64,000 nt of DNA from Paenarthrobacter sp. GOM3 (lineage in GTDB: Bacteria > Actinomycetota > Actinomycetes > Actinomycetales > Micrococcaceae): NCBI RefSeq assembly GCF_018215265.2, contig NZ_CP136562.1, positions 1,736,001 to 1,800,000 of the forward strand, written 5' to 3'. The notes below the pieces were generated by a model, which made no database searches, was not told the origin of the DNA, and was given only the letters and a program-made list of their open reading frames with translations. How positions within the stretch are numbered: position 1 is the first letter of the stretch; every line of letters starts with the position of its first letter. A program made the translations under genes and the position numbers. Positions 61,882 through 64,000 of the stretch are shown in pieces.

Positions 61882-62675
61882 GATGACTCTGAGGCTACTC
61901 TGTCGTCGGCGTACTGACGGAAAAACCCGGCGGATTCTTCGAAAATGGTCGGCGCGTCGACATCCAGGGTGGCCACGTGCCCGCTATGGGGAAGCGTGAC
62001 GACCTTCAGGCGGGAGGAAGCGATGTGCCGTTCGATGGTGGCCACGGAACTCGGGGGTATGACGCCGTCCACCGCCGATTTGAACACCAGTGCAGGCGCC
62101 TCCACTTCAGGCAGGCCACGGGTCGCGGCGCGGAAGAGCTTTTTCAGCTCATGCACAGACTTCAAGGGAGTCTTGGAGTAGTCGCCCGTCTCATCGGTGG
62201 CCGGCGCCGGTGAGTCCTCCACGATGGGGGTGGTGGTCGGCATCACGTACTTCAGGGCGCCCACGTACCTCACCCGCCGGTCGTAGAAGCTGAGGCCGGG
62301 GTTGACCAGGACCAGTCCAGGAACGTCGTGGAGGGCGGCGACCCGAAGAGCCACGGCACCTCCCATGGACAGCCCGGCAACAAAACAGGTCTTGGTCTGT
62401 CCGGCGAGTTCCAGGTAGCTCTGCTCGAAGGTCCGGTACCAGTCCTGCCATCGCGTGGTAGCGAGATCCCGCCAGCTGGTGCCGTGGCCGGGGAGGAGCG
62501 GCACGGACACGGCAAATCCCTGGGAAGCCAAGTACTCAGCCCACGGGAGCATGCTCAGGGGGCTGCCCGTGAAGCCGTGGCAGATGGCGACGCCCGTGGA
62601 GGCGTTTGGTCCATGCCCGGCATGGTGGAAGGCGAGCGGCGCGGCAGGTGAAGGGCGTTCCGTCATGCGTCCCAT
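61878..62675 (-). CDS. Alpha/beta hydrolase, carboxylesterase type (second paralogue)
   Basis: The start is ATG 62675 with AGGAAGAG upstream, giving 265 residues; ATG 62666 and ATG 62702 are also in frame. HGFTGSPLSMLPWAEYL and GLSMGG match the neighbouring paralogue, as do the likely acid (KSAVDGV) and base (HSGHVATLD). It is divergent from a plsC-like gene across 100 bp, which hints at lipid or ester turnover, but the substrate is unknown. Confidence 0.85.
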   Translation of the reverse strand: MGRMTERPSPAAPLAFHHAGHGPNASTGVAICHGFTGSPLSMLPWAEYLASQGFAVSVPLLPGHGTSWRDLATTRWQDWYRTFEQSYLELAGQTKTCFVAGLSMGGAVALRVAALHDVPGLVLVNPGLSFYDRRVRYVGALKYVMPTTTPIVEDSPAPATDETGDYSKTPLKSVHELKKLFRAATRGLPEVEAPALVFKSAVDGVIPPSSVATIERHIASSRLKVVTLPHSGHVATLDVDAPTIFEESAGFFRQYADDRVASESS

Positions 62676-62775
62676 CGTGTCACTCTTCCTGGGATTTCTC
62701 ACTGGAGTAGGGTTGCAGTTGAGTGCCGGCCGGGTTGCCGGAAGCTTGTCAACCGTCGGCCGTGAGGGGACTAAC

Positions 62776-63567
62776 GTGTTCTATTGGGTCATGAAGAGGA
62801 TCTTTCTTGGTCCGATCCTCAAGCTTCTGTTCCGCCCCTGGGTCAAAGGACTGGACAACGTTCCCGAAAACGGCGCCGCCATCCTGGCGTCCAACCACTT
62901 GTCCTTTTCCGACTCCATCTTTCTTCCGTTGATGGTTCGTCGCCCTGTGATTTTCCTGGCGAAGTCCGAGTACTTCACGGGAAAAGGCATCAAAGGACGC
63001 CTCACGGCCCTGTTCTTCCGGTTGAGCAACCAGCTCCCTATGGACCGTTCGGGCGGCGCTGCGTCGGAGATGTCACTGCAGGCAGGCAAAGATGTACTTG
63101 CATCCGGCGGCCTGCTGGGCATCTACCCTGAAGGTACCCGCAGCCCTGATGCCAGGCTCTACCGCGGCAAGGTGGGCGTCGCCAAACTGGCCCTTCAGAC
63201 ACGGGTGCCGGTGGTGCCGGTGGCCATGATCGGAACCGAGAAGGTCCAGCCCATCGGTAAGAGACTGCCGAACATCCGGCGGATCGGCATCATCTTCGGG
63301 CAGCCAATGGACTTCAGCCGCTACTACGGCATGGAGGACGACCGCCAGGTCCAGCGGGCCGTAACTGATGAAATCATGTCGGGACTGATGCGCCTCTCCG
63401 GCCAGGAATACGTGGACGAATATGCGGCAGTGGTCAAGGCCCAGCTGGCCGGAAAAGGCCCGGAGCCAGTCCGAAAAGTCGAGGTTGCCGAAGACTCCAC
63501 CCCCGACATCTCCGAGGACAGGGATGAACCGCGGGGCGGCGGAAACGGATCAGCGGAGAAACTGTGA
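62776..63567 (+). CDS. PlsC-family acyltransferase (second copy)
   Basis: I chose GTG 62776 with GAGGGG six bases upstream (263 residues); the longer open frame overlaps the divergent hydrolase. The catalytic NHLSFSD box, QLPMDRSG and YPEGTRSPD are present. It resembles Rv2182c, which in mycobacteria also lies near aroG. It differs from the plsC at 44465 in sequence and C-terminus. Its last 40 residues are charged and disordered. Confidence 0.88.
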   Translation: MFYWVMKRIFLGPILKLLFRPWVKGLDNVPENGAAILASNHLSFSDSIFLPLMVRRPVIFLAKSEYFTGKGIKGRLTALFFRLSNQLPMDRSGGAASEMSLQAGKDVLASGGLLGIYPEGTRSPDARLYRGKVGVAKLALQTRVPVVPVAMIGTEKVQPIGKRLPNIRRIGIIFGQPMDFSRYYGMEDDRQVQRAVTDEIMSGLMRLSGQEYVDEYAAVVKAQLAGKGPEPVRKVEVAEDSTPDISEDRDEPRGGGNGSAEKL

Positions 63568-63621
63568 CGCAGCGGCCATCATCGGTTACGGCTGCAGTCC
63601 CGCAACCCCGCCGGAGGCTAC

Positions 63622-63627
63622 TACTCT
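63622..63627 (+). promoter_or_regulatory. -10 box TACTCT of leaderless DAHP synthase gene
   Basis: TACTCT ends six bases before GTG 63634; the GAAGG in between is too close to act as a ribosome site. Confidence 0.45.
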
Positions 63628-63633
63628 TGAAGG

Positions 63634-64000
63634 GTGACTGAGCTAACCGCGAACACCGCACCCTCCATTGCAGACCCCCTCGCCAGCACCGCCCAGAGCG
63701 GAGCTGCGAACTATCCCGGGCTTGACGCCTGGCGGGACCTGCCGATCTCCCAGCAGCCCACATGGTCGGACGCCGAGGTCTTCAAGGCTTCCGTCAAGGA
63801 GCTTTCAGCGGTGCCGCCGCTGGTTTTCGCCGGAGAAGTGGACGTCCTTCGGGAACGGCTCGCCGCCGCGGCCCAGGGCAAGGCCTTCCTCCTGCAGGGT
63901 GGTGACTGCGCCGAGACGTTCGAGGCCGCCACAGCGGACAAAATCAGTGCTCGTGTGAAGACCATCCTCCAGATGGCCGTCGTCCTCACCTACGGCGCCG
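63634..64000 (+). CDS. aroG: Class II DAHP synthase, 3' end missing
   Basis: It catalyses the first step of the shikimate pathway (phosphoenolpyruvate plus erythrose 4-phosphate). The frame is open from GTG 63634 to the window end, about 122 residues of roughly 450-460. The conserved WRDLPISQQPTW, VPPLVFAGEVD and LLQGGDCAETFE (with the metal-binding Cys) identify the plant/mycobacterial type II enzyme. It is not interrupted; the window simply stops. Confidence 0.93.
   Translation, partial: MTELTANTAPSIADPLASTAQSGAANYPGLDAWRDLPISQQPTWSDAEVFKASVKELSAVPPLVFAGEVDVLRERLAAAAQGKAFLLQGGDCAETFEAATADKISARVKTILQMAVVLTYGA

Overview
The window looks like an ordinary stretch of chromosome from a high-GC Gram-positive actinobacterium of the Arthrobacter/Paenarthrobacter group (Micrococcaceae). 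This is inferred from the 16S rRNA sequence, the GC-rich codon use, a mycothiol-type enzyme, the ParA-ScpAB, TlyA-NadK-RecN and GcvH-FHA-MerR gene strings, and a gene order that follows Mycobacterium tuberculosis blocks Rv1655-1659, Rv1688-1701, Rv1708-1713 and Rv1826-1830. I see no plasmid, prophage, transposase or CRISPR array.

Layout: 1-5191 is an arginine operon (argD partial, argF, argR, argG, argH). 5266-10653 holds a mycothiol-dependent-isomerase-like protein, an Ada-AlkA fusion divergent from mpg, and a HelR/HelD-like RNA polymerase motor. 10691-12001 is tyrS with a strong terminator. 12061-12950 is gene-free and carries a 32-bp tandem repeat, a GT-rich tract and two likely rRNA promoters. 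12951-18410 is one 16S-23S-5S rRNA operon without spacer tRNAs. 18738-28938 is a co-directional string: an RGD-repeat/TPR-like protein, a HAD phosphatase, a small protein, tlyA, nadK, recN, pyrG, a Nudix hydrolase and a xerD-like recombinase. 28964-30270 is a divergent membrane-protein/Nudix pair.

30347-34635 (minus) is a methylcitrate-cycle operon gntR-prpD-prpB-prpC. It is followed upstream by a CitAB/DcuSR-type two-component system (34708-37064, minus) divergent from dctA (37204-38550). Together these would take up and process C4-dicarboxylates and propionyl-CoA. 38801-46760 returns to housekeeping: parA, scpA, scpB, an rluB-type pseudouridine synthase, tyrA, cmk, plsC and der, followed by tRNA-Pro(GGG). 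47106-49578 has a marR/MFS-efflux divergent pair and a membrane protein. 49696-52763 is gcvH, a GarA/OdhI-like FHA protein, a MerR (FtsR-like), a bifunctional-nuclease-family protein and a second MerR. The rest is an orphan ParA, pyruvate carboxylase, a long-chain acyl-CoA ligase, a ROK glucokinase, a two-helix membrane protein, two paralogous alpha/beta hydrolases, a second PlsC and the start of a class II DAHP synthase cut by the window end.

The less ordinary signals are these. (1) Two separated arrays of the same 32-bp repeat with exact spacing. (2) Nine genes whose start codon lies 6-7 nt after a TANNNT -10 box, mostly without a clear Shine-Dalgarno sequence, predicting leaderless mRNAs. 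(3) A long RGD-type tandem repeat in an Rv1691-like protein just downstream of the rRNA operon. (4) A large dyad GntR operator overlapping the promoter of the prp operon. (5) CRP/GlxR-like sites at dctA and pyc. I found no clear candidate for a wholly new multi-gene system; most genes belong to known families.
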